Assembly: GCA_012520655.1 (NCBI GenBank)
Contig: JAAYNW010000095.1
Location: forward strand, 1-64,000
Direction: 5' to 3'
DNA from: Clostridiales bacterium
GTDB taxonomy: Bacteria > Bacillota > Clostridia > Lachnospirales > Lachnospiraceae
Length of the DNA stretch: 64,000 bases
The notes below the pieces were generated by a model. It ran no database searches. It was not told where the DNA came from and saw nothing but the letters and a program-made list of their open reading frames with translations. Numbering within the stretch: the stretch's first letter is position 1; each line of letters opens with the position of its first letter. Made by a program: the position numbers and the translations under genes. Below, piece by piece: positions 1 through 9,152 of the stretch.

Positions 1-205
1 TACCAATATCGATAGATTTGAAAAAATGCACCCACCCGGGAGCTTTATTAAAGTTACCCTTTTTTACCACGAAAAAATATTTTTAATTTCCAGCTAATTT
101 AAGCTTGACTTTTCATAGCTGGTCTCTTTCATCAGATTTTATCTGTCGTAATTATTTTCGCTTTTTCTCTTTAACAGTATACAGCTAATATATTTTTTTT
201 AAACC
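1..205. other. No gene recognised
   Basis: AT-rich sequence downstream of the exporter remnant. I see no open reading frame with a ribosome binding site, no clear terminator hairpin and no repeat here. Confidence 0.5.
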
Positions 206-1189
206 CTATTCTAACTTTCTTAAGTCAAATTTTACTATTTTTTTATAAATCCACATTGCCGCCGCTATCAGAATTGCCATTATTCCTCCCATCAATAAAT
301 GGTATGACATAATACGAAGCAGAAAGACCAGCACAATTCCCAATAGCACACTTAAGAACTCAAACAGCATTCCTACCAGAATTGCTGTTCCCTGCTTCAC
401 GACAGCCGCCTCGTTATCCCAGTGAAAATCGGGAAATTTCAGATTAACGTCAGTTCCGAGTACTGCCTCAAAAAAACAATACGTAAGCAGAACCGCGAAT
501 ATCCATACCGATTCCATTCCCCGGTATCCCAATGCCACTATACATAAAGCTGCAGCAATCAGACAACTGGGAACTGCTAAAGTAAGATTGACAAGTATTT
601 TACTGTCAAGTATCACTTTCGTACTGAGCTGCAGAAATTTGGGAATCCACCATTGCTTTCCCTACAGCGATATCGCGCTTCTTGTTATTCCCATCATCCC
701 CATCGCGCCAATGCAAAGGGCAGCATTTTTTTGCAATTTTTTCACCCACACTCCCTATTTCCATTGCCTCCATTACTTTATCCATTCCAGCAAGCAAAAG
801 CGCCATCGCCATAAGAATCATCATCAAATAGCCAACCGCCGTATTCATAACATATATCGACGAAGAAAAATATCTTTTTAGTTCTTTTACATACATGGCT
901 TCTATCGGGCTTTTCTTATGCTGCTTTCCCAGAACATAATTATTCCTTGACGTATGTGTAATAAGTGACGTGCAGATGGAAGCATATTTCCATTACACAC
1001 CATAAATAATTCCGGCCGGAACAGCTTGCGCAGCTCCGATCAGGCACAGCCCGAATGCCCCTCCCCCATATAAAAAGCAAGTAACAGCCCAAGAAAAATA
1101 TAGAGCTTCCTTCTGCGCAAGGCTCACGCATATGCGGCTTTTTTACCGCCTTTGAATATCTTTGTCAGTTTTTTTATTCGCAGCATCAT
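206..1189 (-). pseudogene. Rearranged remnant of a two-gene ABC exporter (ATPase start joined to permease)
   Basis: A good ribosome binding site (GGGAGG, about 1193-1198) precedes ATG ATG CTG. The first codons read MLRIKKLTKIFKGGKKAA, which resembles the N-terminus of an ABC exporter ATPase, then hit TGA after about 20 codons. Beyond it, fragments typical of a multi-spanning exporter permease appear in changing frames: FGLCLIGAAQAVPAGI, then KKSPIEAMYVKELKRYFSSS (about 860-920), then a shift at a run of A (about 735), then a frame interrupted by TAG near 672 where the family would have Glu (SAISL-stop-GKQWWIPK). The last 136 codons, with four hydrophobic segments, are open to 206. The ATPase core with its Walker motifs is absent, so an internal deletion plus several frameshifts is inferred. 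Not functional as written. The regulator just upstream probably once controlled it. Confidence 0.75.
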
Positions 1190-1210
1190 GTTCCTCCCTT
1201 TTTCAAGCTT

Positions 1211-1735
1211 CTACTCTTTTTCGTCCTCTTCACAGGGTGAAGAAATAAAAGTAAATCTTCTGACACGACGTCCTTCTTCCGGTTTGCTGCAGATGTAAGG
1301 ATTTATCACTTCTCCTATTTTCTCCATAACCATCAGGAATTCTTTATCTGTTAATAGAAGAGTAGATGTGGAAAGCGACAATAAGTCTTTTACCGGGTCA
1401 GCTTCCTTCTTTGCAAAATACTTCCCAAAAGATGTCATCAAGGACATAAGCGACGATTGTATCAATTGCTCCACACTGTTTTTGCTGAATTCACAAGGCG
1501 GATTCCCCTTAAGCGCATATGTCCTCTCGAGAGTTCCCCTTATCTTCTTCTCTTCTACTACCGTTATACAACCGGATTCATACAGCATCTTAATGTGACG
1601 GTATAAGCTGGCAGGCGGAATATCATTTAACTCCTCTTTAATCTTCGCCGGAGTCCCTTCTCCATGAATAAGCAGATATTGAATAATTCTCAACCTTACC
1701 GGATTCATAACTATTTTTGATATATCCTGATCCAT
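1211..1735 (-). CDS. ArsR-like winged-helix transcriptional regulator
   Basis: A 174-residue protein whose N-terminal 75 residues form a winged helix: NPVRLRIIQYLL is the first helix, PASLYRHIKMLYESG the recognition helix, and the EEKKIRGTLERTYAL region the wing. The C-terminal half is helical, with no recognised ligand pocket. The family usually represses an adjacent transporter. Here the gene lies directly upstream of, and in the same direction as, the decayed ABC exporter remnant, so it may be an orphan regulator left after loss of its target. Start ATG is preceded by GGAGGGCGG. The ligand is unknown. Confidence 0.75.
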   Translation of the reverse strand: MDQDISKIVMNPVRLRIIQYLLIHGEGTPAKIKEELNDIPPASLYRHIKMLYESGCITVVEEKKIRGTLERTYALKGNPPCEFSKNSVEQLIQSSLMSLMTSFGKYFAKKEADPVKDLLSLSTSTLLLTDKEFLMVMEKIGEVINPYICSKPEEGRRVRRFTFISSPCEEDEKE

Positions 1736-1966
1736 TTCTTTAACCGCCCTCCTTTACAAAAAATGTATTTATCCAATATAGTAATAATAGTTTTATATCA
1801 TATTTATTACCATATTTAATATTATTATCAATAATGAGAATATTTCTATGTCAACATCTTACTTTGCATTCCTCCATTTGTCAATATGGATTTTTATAAT
1901 TACCATTGAACCTTATATTCCATTACTTTATATATTCTATCACTCCGCATAGTTCCTTGCCGGCCT

Positions 1967-2729
1967 TTAAATACCTGCCCTTTCCATTTCCTCCCTTATT
2001 TTTCCTATGCGCATGTCCATATTTCCGCCTTTTCTTTTTCCAAGGTTTAACTGGGATACCAGTTCTCCGTCCTTCATAAATACTACTCGTTCCGCTCCTG
2101 CTGCCACCTTTGCATCATGAGTTACCAGCATGATTGCGGTGCCTTCTTCATTAATATCCGTAAAAATATCCATGATTTCTTCGGCCGCCTTGGAGTTAAG
2201 GGCTCCCGTAGGCTCATCCCCGAACAATATCTTCGGCCGGTTCATCAATGCGCGGCAGATGCCCGCCCTTTGTAATTGCCCACCGGAGACCCTATGAATG
2301 CTGCGGTCTTTCAGTTCCCCGATTCCTACCTTCTCCATTAATCCCTCCGCCCGCACAATAATTTCTTTGGCGCTTTTTTTATTCTCCCTTATGGATGTTA
2401 ATATGATATTGTCCAGCAGATTCAAGTTTTTTAGCAGGCTGGGCTGCTGAAAGATAAATCCCATTTCCTGTCTTCTCTTTTTAGAAAGTTCTCTCTCCGC
2501 ATTCCGATAAGCTTCGGTTTAAGAACAGGACTCTTCCGCTATCCACCGTATCCATACCGCTTACACAAAATAAAAGCGTAGTCTTCCCCGAACCGGAAGG
2601 CCCCATTACCGCCACGAACTCTCCCTCTTCCATGGAGAAATCCACATGATTTAGAACCGGCTTATCTTCCTTAATATCTTTAAAGCTCTTACTTATTCCT
2701 CTTGCATCTATAATTTTCATTCCTATCAC
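1967..2729 (-). pseudogene. ABC exporter ATP-binding protein, split by a frameshift
   Basis: MacB/LolD-type ATPase partner of the FtsX permease encoded just upstream. The first part (2481-2729, 82 codons) carries Walker A (GPSGSGKTTLL) and ends early. The second part (1967-2464) carries the Q-loop (GFIFQQPSLL), the signature VSGGQLQRAGICRAL, Walker B (ILFGDEPTGALNS) and the H-loop (VTHD). Reading back in the second frame gives AERELSKKRRQEMGF, the family's usual text before the Q-loop, so one base has been gained or lost between about 2490 and 2520. All catalytic motifs are otherwise present. The site is not a long homopolymer, so a real mutation is as likely as a sequencing error. The upstream start is GTG at 2729 or ATG at 2720. 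Confidence 0.85.
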
Positions 2730-2785
2730 TATACTCCTTTCGGCTCACCGCCCGTAGCAATTACTTTGTCCCTCAGAAAATCTTC

Positions 2786-5101
2786 TTACTCTTTTACCGC
2801 ATCCGCTATTTTTATCTTGCCGGCTGCATCCGTTACCGCCGCGACCGTAAGCAGGACAGACAGCATCAGCATCGCCGGAATCAGTATATAGGATACTCCT
2901 TTATCAATAAAAAAGGTAAATCCTGAAACTCCCAGTCTTAACAGCACCATACCCGCCATGCTTTTTCCAATGGTGTTAGCCATGACCGTCCCTGCTGCCA
3001 TTCCTGTAAGGAGAGTAAGGCCGAAGCTAACTCCATATTGAACCTGAATATCTCCTTTACTGAATCCCATGCTTCTCAGTACGGCAATAGAAAAGCTGTC
3101 CTTGACAATTAGAAGCTTTAAAAATAAAGACACCGTCAAAACCGCAATAAAAAGTGCAAGCATAAGGGCAATTACCGATGCTTTATTCATGCCGGTTATA
3201 GTGCTACCCAGCGTTTTATCTACGAATACCTCTATCTGTGTTACCTTTACTTCCGGTATCTTTTCTTGATATTCCGCTGTTTTTCTTTCTATATCCGTTC
3301 CTTTGTTGAAATCTACATTTACTACATACCACATCGCCGGAACAAACGGATCAATCCAAGCCGCCTTCGCCGTCTTTCCCCCATTGGTTATATCCGAATA
3401 AATGCCACTGACTGTAAGCTTCCGCCCTTCGGTTATATTCCCGTCCAAGAACAGCGTATCTCCTACTTCTTTTTCGAGTTCCTGTGCATTCATGACCGAC
3501 AGCGCAATTTCATCTTCTTTTTCCGGCGCTTTTCCGTTTATATATTCGATAGGAAAGATTTTATGGTCGCCGGTTTCCGCTTTGATGTTATCCAAAGTTC
3601 CCTCCTTCCCATATATGGCGTAGGTTCCTGTCTTCATAATCACATACCTTTTCACCTCATTGTCTTCTCTCAAGACTTTTTCTATTCTCTCGATTTTATC
3701 TTCTATATTTTCCGACTGCTGTACATCAATGCGCATATCGCATTTACCTACTCCCATATATCTCATAAATCCGGGATTTTTTATGGTACTGTACAAATTT
3801 GCCGGCACTATGGCTATAAAAGTAGCAAACACGAAAATAAAAAATAGGGAAGCAAAGGTTTTCTTTCTTACCGCGATATTCTGTATTCCCAAGAAAGTAT
3901 TGCTTCCGTAAAACGGATTTTTTGCAAGCGACAGCCCTTTTGCTCCGCTCTTCGGCTCTTCCACACCTGCTAATGCCTTTGCCGGAGATACTTTTTTCAT
4001 TCGGAACAGAACTTTCCTTACAAAGGCAGCTATAAACAGAAAAATTATCATAGCCGACACGAAGCCTGTTAAAGCAGTCTCTTCATTCCGCTTATTTACA
4101 CCTGTACTGACCGAAATCGGTTCCATAAACACATCACGTAACGATAACGACAGCAGGAGGCCTGCCGCACATCCCCAAAAAGCAAGCAGAAGATATTTCC
4201 CGTAATACAGCTTCTTCATATCCCCGGTCTCAAGCCCTATGGCCTTCATAATTCCGATTTCCCGATTGTCCTCTTCCAATTGTGTCAAGACCGTAAAACG
4301 AATGCACATGAAAATGATCCCTATCAGAAAAGCACCTGACAGAAGGATTACAGCAATCATAAGTCCATCGGAAATAGCATTCAACAGCTTTATCTGGGAC
4401 CACGTAATCGCCGGACCGTTAGCCTCCAGCCCTGCATTTGTATAAAGCCTTTCAAAGCTTCTTATCTCCTGTAGATTCTTTAACCGGAATTCAATCAGAT
4501 ATTCCTTATTTCCATAAACAGACAGCTCCTTATAATCCTCATCACTCACCACAAATCGCTTGGATGAAGCCAAAGAAGAGTTCATCTGTGAATCGCGGAG
4601 AAATCCTGCCACTTTAAAAGGAATTCCGTAAACCGACATCCTATCCCCTATCTTTATGCCTCTTTCCTCTTTATAACAAACAGGTACATATATATCCCCC
4701 TTTTTCACACGGATTATTTCCGAAGTCATATTCAGTAAAAAATCAAACCTTCCGTTCTGAACACAAAACCCATTGTCCTGCACGCTATCCGCAAAGGAGA
4801 TACCTTCACATACTATCTGAGCATTATCTGCATTAATAAAGCCCGCTATCTGATAATCCTGTACCAGAGGGCATCTCGCCGCAAAGCTCTCCATTCGCTC
4901 AAAGTCCACATCTCCCATATGCATCTGTAAGAAGTGAGGAGTCTTAGCCTGTTCCATCAGAGAATCCAAGCCTTGCATGAGTTGGACCGCCATCATTCCT
5001 CCCGAGGATACAAGCAGCGCCGCTATTACCGTAAACAAGATAAGAATCGCCGATACTCCTTTATTTCTCTTTAAATCATTCTTTATAATTCTGCCGAACA
5101 T
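2786..5101 (-). CDS. FtsX/MacB-type ABC transporter permease
   Basis: A 771-residue membrane protein with the duplicated FtsX layout. A first membrane segment near residues 18-38 is followed by a large extracytoplasmic domain (to about 240) and three membrane segments (about 247-270, 300-325, 345-365). A second unit follows: membrane segment near 410, external domain to about 640, and three C-terminal segments (about 645-765). EIGIMKAIGLETGDM and SIAVLRSMGFSKGDI are the paired cytoplasmic coupling motifs of FtsX modules. Such permeases export lipids, peptides or antimicrobials with a separate ATPase; here the downstream ATPase gene is frameshifted, so export is probably lost unless another ATPase substitutes. 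It follows the TetR gene and is probably controlled by it. Confidence 0.9.
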   Translation of the reverse strand: MFGRIIKNDLKRNKGVSAILILFTVIAALLVSSGGMMAVQLMQGLDSLMEQAKTPHFLQMHMGDVDFERMESFAARCPLVQDYQIAGFINADNAQIVCEGISFADSVQDNGFCVQNGRFDFLLNMTSEIIRVKKGDIYVPVCYKEERGIKIGDRMSVYGIPFKVAGFLRDSQMNSSLASSKRFVVSDEDYKELSVYGNKEYLIEFRLKNLQEIRSFERLYTNAGLEANGPAITWSQIKLLNAISDGLMIAVILLSGAFLIGIIFMCIRFTVLTQLEEDNREIGIMKAIGLETGDMKKLYYGKYLLLAFWGCAAGLLLSLSLRDVFMEPISVSTGVNKRNEETALTGFVSAMIIFLFIAAFVRKVLFRMKKVSPAKALAGVEEPKSGAKGLSLAKNPFYGSNTFLGIQNIAVRKKTFASLFFIFVFATFIAIVPANLYSTIKNPGFMRYMGVGKCDMRIDVQQSENIEDKIERIEKVLREDNEVKRYVIMKTGTYAIYGKEGTLDNIKAETGDHKIFPIEYINGKAPEKEDEIALSVMNAQELEKEVGDTLFLDGNITEGRKLTVSGIYSDITNGGKTAKAAWIDPFVPAMWYVVNVDFNKGTDIERKTAEYQEKIPEVKVTQIEVFVDKTLGSTITGMNKASVIALMLALFIAVLTVSLFLKLLIVKDSFSIAVLRSMGFSKGDIQVQYGVSFGLTLLTGMAAGTVMANTIGKSMAGMVLLRLGVSGFTFFIDKGVSYILIPAMLMLSVLLTVAAVTDAAGKIKIADAVKE

Positions 5102-5149
5102 ACATCTCCCTCTAATCTCTAAATTCTTTTTATGCTAAAGTCTGCCCTG

Positions 5150-5797
5150 TCAACCGAAATACGTATTTCCTTTCTCCGAGTTTTCTGCCAAAAACTCCAT
5201 AAAGCCTCCCTTTTTAAATCCGAGCAAGGTTTCTCCGATAGACACAAGTGCCACCACCTTCTGCATCCTCTCCTCCTGCGTCAATTCCACAAAGTCCCCG
5301 TCAAGCATCGTAACCCCGTATACAAGAAGCATTTCTACGCTTTCCTTAGGAAAATCCGTTTTAAAGATACCTTTTTTAATTCCCTCGTTTACAATATCCG
5401 TTAAAAGAGGCGTAAGGCCCGTTATGACTCCCGCCGTCATCTTCTGATGAAGAAGAACATTCTGAGGAGTATGTATCTGCTCCATAATCGCTGGATTCAC
5501 TTCCCCTGCAATCTGCATCGCTTTGATTATTCCATAAAATCTCATCTCGCAGCTTAGGCCTTTTTCCTCTGCGATCTTTATGGCTCTGTTCAAGAGAAGC
5601 TTATTATATCGCTCAACAATTCCGTTCAAAAGCTCTTCTTTTGACCGAAAATAATAATAAAAGGTGCCTTTGGCAATACCTATTTTATCTATTATTTGCT
5701 GTACGCTCGTCTTATCGTAACCATTCGACACAAACAGCTCCTCTGCCGCATCAAGTATTTCATTTCTTCTTTCATCCGCTTCCTTTACCACTCTCAT
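5150..5797 (-). CDS. TetR/AcrR family repressor
   Basis: About 215 residues, with an N-terminal TetR helix-turn-helix: ILDAAEELFVSNGYDKTSVQ followed by IGIAKGTFYYYFRSKEEL. The helical C-terminal domain would bind an unidentified ligand. I chose the ATG at 5797 because the AGGAG lies nine bases before it but touches the in-frame ATG at 5806. The gene heads the permease/ATPase transcript. A perfect inverted repeat sits at its own transcription start, so autoregulation together with the exporter is likely. Confidence 0.9.
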   Translation of the reverse strand: MRVVKEADERRNEILDAAEELFVSNGYDKTSVQQIIDKIGIAKGTFYYYFRSKEELLNGIVERYNKLLLNRAIKIAEEKGLSCEMRFYGIIKAMQIAGEVNPAIMEQIHTPQNVLLHQKMTAGVITGLTPLLTDIVNEGIKKGIFKTDFPKESVEMLLVYGVTMLDGDFVELTQEERMQKVVALVSIGETLLGFKKGGFMEFLAENSEKGNTYFG

Positions 5798-5817
5798 AAC
5801 TATCATCTCCTTTTATC

Positions 5818-5870
5818 GACCGACGGTCGGTCTATATCGTACTTATACTTTATTTTCCTTATATTGTCAA
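5818..5870 (-). promoter_or_regulatory. Promoter with TetR operator for the exporter operon
   Basis: On the minus strand TTGACA (5865-5870), a 17-base spacer and TATAAG (5842-5847) form a near-consensus vegetative promoter. GACCGA-CGG-TCGGTC (5818-5832), a perfect inverted repeat typical of TetR operators, covers the expected start of transcription and lies just before the tetR ribosome binding site. Confidence 0.8.
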
Positions 5871-5905
5871 TAGAAAATATTGGAAGTGTTATTTTTTAAG
5901 TCAGC

Positions 5906-5949
5906 AAACGGCGATATGCATCCCTGCAAAGGTATACATATCGCCGTTT
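5906..5949 (-). terminator. Hairpin terminator after coaBC
   Basis: AAACGGCGATATG (5906-5918) pairs perfectly with 5937-5949, giving a 13-base-pair stem with an 18-base loop immediately after the coaBC stop. The following T-rich stretch is weak on the minus strand. No gene approaches from the other side. Confidence 0.6.
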
Positions 5950-5954
5950 TGATA

Positions 5955-7148
5955 TCATTTATTTATAATTTGTATTGTATCTATAATCTGCTTAGCAACT
6001 TCTTCTTTGCTCATAATTGGCAGCTCTATAACTCTGTCCGCCGTAATCAGCGTAACAATGTTCGTATCCACTCCGAACCCTGCACCAATCTGTCTTAGAT
6101 TGTTTGCCACTATCATATTAGCATGTTTGTTCTGCAATTTGGCCCTGGAATTTTCCAGCAGGTTTTCCGTTTCCATGGAGAAACCGCATATAAATTGATT
6201 TTCTCTTCGATTATTCCCGAGAAATTGCAGGATATCTTCTGTTCTCTCAAGCGGAATCGTCATCTCATGATCCTTTTTTTTGACCTTTTGCTCCGATGTA
6301 AATGCGGGACGGTAGTCCGCAACCGCAGCGGATTTGATGATAATATCCTGTTCCTCGTAGCAGGCCTTCACTGCCTCAAACATCTCACCGGCAGTTTCTA
6401 TTTCTATCACTTTTACAAACAGAGGCTTCATCGTCTCAGTTTTGCCCGTAATCAAGGTGACCTCCGCTCCTCTTTGCATGCAGTGCTTCGCTATGGCATA
6501 CCCCATTTTCCCGGTGGAATAGTTCGATATAAAACGCACCGGATCAATTTTTTCCCGGGTGGGTCCTGCTGTTACAAGAACCTTTTTACCTGCCAGATCC
6601 TTTTCAAACGCTATTTCGCGCAAGATATATTCCAATAATACCTGTTCCGAAGGCATCTTTCCCACACCGGTATCCCCACAGGCAAGATAACCGTTATCCG
6701 GTTCTATCACTTCCATACCATAATGCTTTAACAAATTGATATTATCCTGAACGATGGGATTCTCGTACATATGAGAATTCATAGCCGGAGCCACAATTTT
6801 TTTACAAGAGCAAGCCATAACTGTAGTTGTCAGCATATCATCGGCAATTCCATGGGCAAGCTTCCCGATGACGTTGGCGGAAGCCGGTGCTATCAGCACG
6901 ATATCCGTACTTTTTGCAAGAGAAACATGTTCTACATTATATTGAAAATTCCGGTCGAAAGTATCGATAAGGCACTTGTTCCCGGTTAAAGTCTCAAAAG
7001 TAATGGGATGGATAAAGTTGGTTGCATTTTGCGTCATCAACACAGTGATATTCGCGTTCAGTTTCTTCAGCATACTTGCCAAATTGGCAATTTTATATGC
7101 CGCAATACTTCCGCTTACCGCCAGAACAACATTCTTTCCTTTTAACAT
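5955..7148 (-). CDS. coaBC: Bifunctional phosphopantothenoylcysteine decarboxylase / phosphopantothenate-cysteine ligase
   Basis: Catalyses two consecutive steps of coenzyme A synthesis: joining cysteine to 4'-phosphopantothenate (CTP-dependent, C-terminal CoaB domain) and FMN-dependent decarboxylation to 4'-phosphopantetheine (N-terminal CoaC domain). In the 397 residues the FMN domain spans about 1-180, with GSIAAYK, the catalytic His of NVEHVS (residue 74), PASANVIGK (88-96), PAMNSHM (121-127) and the ACGDTG cysteine (157). The ligase domain follows, with a nucleotide-binding VLVTAGPTREKIDPVRFISN and STGKMGYA. It lies 12 bases after a pantothenate transporter gene, so uptake and use of the vitamin are coupled. 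Length matches the bacterial fused enzyme. Confidence 0.97.
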   Translation of the reverse strand: MLKGKNVVLAVSGSIAAYKIANLASMLKKLNANITVLMTQNATNFIHPITFETLTGNKCLIDTFDRNFQYNVEHVSLAKSTDIVLIAPASANVIGKLAHGIADDMLTTTVMACSCKKIVAPAMNSHMYENPIVQDNINLLKHYGMEVIEPDNGYLACGDTGVGKMPSEQVLLEYILREIAFEKDLAGKKVLVTAGPTREKIDPVRFISNYSTGKMGYAIAKHCMQRGAEVTLITGKTETMKPLFVKVIEIETAGEMFEAVKACYEEQDIIIKSAAVADYRPAFTSEQKVKKKDHEMTIPLERTEDILQFLGNNRRENQFICGFSMETENLLENSRAKLQNKHANMIVANNLRQIGAGFGVDTNIVTLITADRVIELPIMSKEEVAKQIIDTIQIINK

Positions 7149-7160
7149 GCTACTCCCTTC

Positions 7161-7862
7161 CTATACTTCTTTATCACAATTTTGTCTTATCAAATTTTCA
7201 TTGAGATATTGCACTTCTCTCGGATATTTTGATTCCTGTGACATAACTTTAAGAAGAACGAGGCTGATGGCAGTACCTGTAATCATGGCCGCCACCGCCT
7301 CCGGTATGCCGTTAGCCGCAATAATACCCAGAATCACATTATATACGCTCTCTATGGCTATTTCCTTTACTGTCGCAAATTCTTCCCTGAAGCATAGATA
7401 AATCAAGTTCATCACAAGAAGTGTATTGGTCAAAGAACCGGCAAGACATGCAAGCGGCAAAGCCAACATTCTTCTTCCTTTTTTATTTTTTATAAGCTGT
7501 TCAATTCCTTTAAATACAAAATAAGGTACGATTCCCACCAGAATTCTGGGCACAAGTGCTATCACTATGCTCCAGCCATTCCCCCCAATATCTCCTACCG
7601 AATAGAACGGCGAGAAAGCAAAAGAAAGCAAACTCGGTTCAAGGGTATTTTTCAGCAGACTTGTCATTCCAAACACCGTTCCCAGCACAGCGCCACTTTT
7701 CGGTCCTAGAACTATGGATCCGATAATGACCGGCACATGGAGTATCGTTGCTTTGATGACAATAAGGTTAATATAACCTACATTGGGCACAAAAGTCATG
7801 ACGGCAATCATTGCAATGAACATTGCTGTCATTGTCATGTTGAAAGTTGTTTGATTTTTCAT
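7161..7862 (-). CDS. panT: ECF transporter S component, probably pantothenate-specific (PanT)
   Basis: A 233-residue integral membrane protein with about six hydrophobic segments and no ATPase domain, the form of the substrate-binding S component of energy-coupling-factor vitamin transporters. It would work with a shared EcfA/EcfA'/EcfT module encoded elsewhere. The N-terminal MTMTAMFIAMIAVMTFVPNV is typical of S components. Pantothenate specificity is inferred from family resemblance and from its position directly upstream of coaBC in one transcript. The start is preceded by AGGAGG. Confidence 0.85.
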   Translation of the reverse strand: MKNQTTFNMTMTAMFIAMIAVMTFVPNVGYINLIVIKATILHVPVIIGSIVLGPKSGAVLGTVFGMTSLLKNTLEPSLLSFAFSPFYSVGDIGGNGWSIVIALVPRILVGIVPYFVFKGIEQLIKNKKGRRMLALPLACLAGSLTNTLLVMNLIYLCFREEFATVKEIAIESVYNVILGIIAANGIPEAVAAMITGTAISLVLLKVMSQESKYPREVQYLNENLIRQNCDKEV

Positions 7863-7951
7863 TCCTATTTCCTCCTGTTATCATTCTCTTTTCTAGAGAT
7901 ACAATACATTTTGTAAAATAGCATAATCAAACATAAATGTAAATAAAAAAA

Positions 7952-8046
7952 TCACCTTTTTCCTGTCAGATAATATATAGCAACCTGTGTCCTATGCTTC
8001 AGGTTCCCTTTTTCCAGAATCGTAGTTATATTGTTGATTCCTCTCT
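7952..8046 (-). pseudogene. Remnant of a LuxR/NarL-type response regulator C-terminus
   Basis: On the minus strand one frame reads GINNITTILEK, GNLKHRTQVA and IYYLTGKR followed by TGA. This matches the last helices of NarL-type DNA-binding domains (compare NYLSTILNKLQLRDRTQLAI in the intact regulator at 29.0-29.7 kb). Upstream of about 8046 the frame no longer resembles the family and there is no receiver domain, so this is a short gene relic. Confidence 0.6.
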
Positions 8047-8122
8047 TTCTCTGCTTCTTACCGGCTTGTTTCCCAGCTCCTATTCTTCTTAATATATATT
8101 GGCAAATCAAAAAAATGCCCTG

Positions 8123-8163
8123 AAGTGAAAGAAGTCACTTTATTAAGGGTGACTTTTGTCACC
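8123..8163. repeat. Cluster of short inverted repeats
   Basis: AAGTGA (8123-8128) pairs with TCACTT (8135-8140), and GGTGAC (8148-8153) pairs with GTCACC (8158-8163) across a four-base loop. The GTGAC core recurs in both orientations. It lies between the sdaAA terminator and the regulator remnant, possibly an old operator or terminator of the lost gene. Confidence 0.5.
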
Positions 8164-8183
8164 TTGATAAGAGTTTTGGGTGC

Positions 8184-8216
8184 AAAAAAAGATTAGGACT
8201 TTCAGCGTCCTAATCT
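8184..8216 (-). terminator. Rho-independent terminator after sdaAA
   Basis: AGATTAGGAC (8190-8199) pairs perfectly with 8207-8216 across a seven-base loop. On the minus strand it is followed by a run of seven T (8184-8190), about 30 bases after the sdaAA stop codon. Confidence 0.9.
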
Positions 8217-8243
8217 AAAAAGTTTCTTTATTTATTTTATATT

Positions 8244-9116
8244 TTACGTGCAGGAGGGACAGTTCATATTGCACGCGGTAGGCGTTGCCGCACAGCCGCC
8301 AAGAGCGCTTTCCCTCAACTCAAACGGTAGGCTTCTTCCTACATGGTACATTGCCTGCACCATCTCGTCGAAGGGAATTAACTGTGTTATTCCCGCCAAA
8401 GCCTGCTCTGCGTTAATCAGAGCATTGGCAGCACCTATTGCATTCCTGTTCTGGCATGGATTTTCAACCAGGCCTCTGACCGGATCACAAACCAAACCTA
8501 ATAAATTAGATATGGCCCCCGTTGCTGCACTCAAGGCCTGGTCCGGTGTACCGCCCATCATTTCTACCGCTGCTGCTGCCGCCATTGCCGCCGCGGAACC
8601 GACTTCCGCCTGGCATCCTGCCTGCGCGCCGGATACGGAAGCATTCCTCATGAGCAAATATCCTACCGCTCCCGCCGTATAAAGACCTTCTAATATCTGG
8701 TCATCGGAAAGCCCATATTCCTCCTGAAGCGACAGAAGAACGCCCGGAAGGACACCGGAGGAACCTGCTGTAGGTGCAGCTACGATGACTCCCATGGAGG
8801 CATTCACTTCCAACACTGCCATTGCATAAGCCATCGCCTTCGATATCGCTCCGCCGCAGAGAGACTTACCTTCCACTCTCAAATTCTCCAGCTTTTTCGC
8901 TTCTCCTCCTATGAGCCCTCCTATGGATGATACCTCGTTCTTTATCGGGTCATATGCAGCGTTTCTCATAATATTTAAAGCCTTTTTCATTTTACTGTTG
9001 ACTTCCTTTTCGGAAGTCTCCTGCAGTTCTATTTCTCTCAGCTTCATAACCTGCGAAATAGGCAGTTGTTCCTGAACGCATAATTCCAACAATTCCTTAC
9101 CGCTTCGAAAATCCAT
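8244..9116 (-). CDS. sdaAA: L-serine dehydratase, iron-sulfur-dependent, alpha subunit
   Basis: Carries the active site of the enzyme that deaminates L-serine to pyruvate and ammonia. The 290 residues match the clostridial alpha subunit. Near the middle are the glycine-rich AAPTAGSSGVLPGVLLS and the Cys of GAQAGCQAEVG. The C-terminal CNMNCPSC places cysteines at 282, 286 and 289; together with the QAGCQAE cysteine they can hold the [4Fe-4S] cluster that binds substrate. It follows the beta subunit gene at a 36-base spacing and is closed by a strong terminator, so the two form a bicistronic unit. No pyridoxal-phosphate motif is present, as expected. Confidence 0.96.
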   Translation of the reverse strand: MDFRSGKELLELCVQEQLPISQVMKLREIELQETSEKEVNSKMKKALNIMRNAAYDPIKNEVSSIGGLIGGEAKKLENLRVEGKSLCGGAISKAMAYAMAVLEVNASMGVIVAAPTAGSSGVLPGVLLSLQEEYGLSDDQILEGLYTAGAVGYLLMRNASVSGAQAGCQAEVGSAAAMAAAAAVEMMGGTPDQALSAATGAISNLLGLVCDPVRGLVENPCQNRNAIGAANALINAEQALAGITQLIPFDEMVQAMYHVGRSLPFELRESALGGCAATPTACNMNCPSCT

Positions 9117-9152
9117 TTATTCTTCCTCTTATACTAATATTTTCACTTTTTT

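Noticed and set aside
8248..8682. Open frame of 144 codons antisense to sdaAA
   Set aside because: It is a shadow of the Ala/Gly-rich sdaAA codons; the sense strand has strong family motifs.
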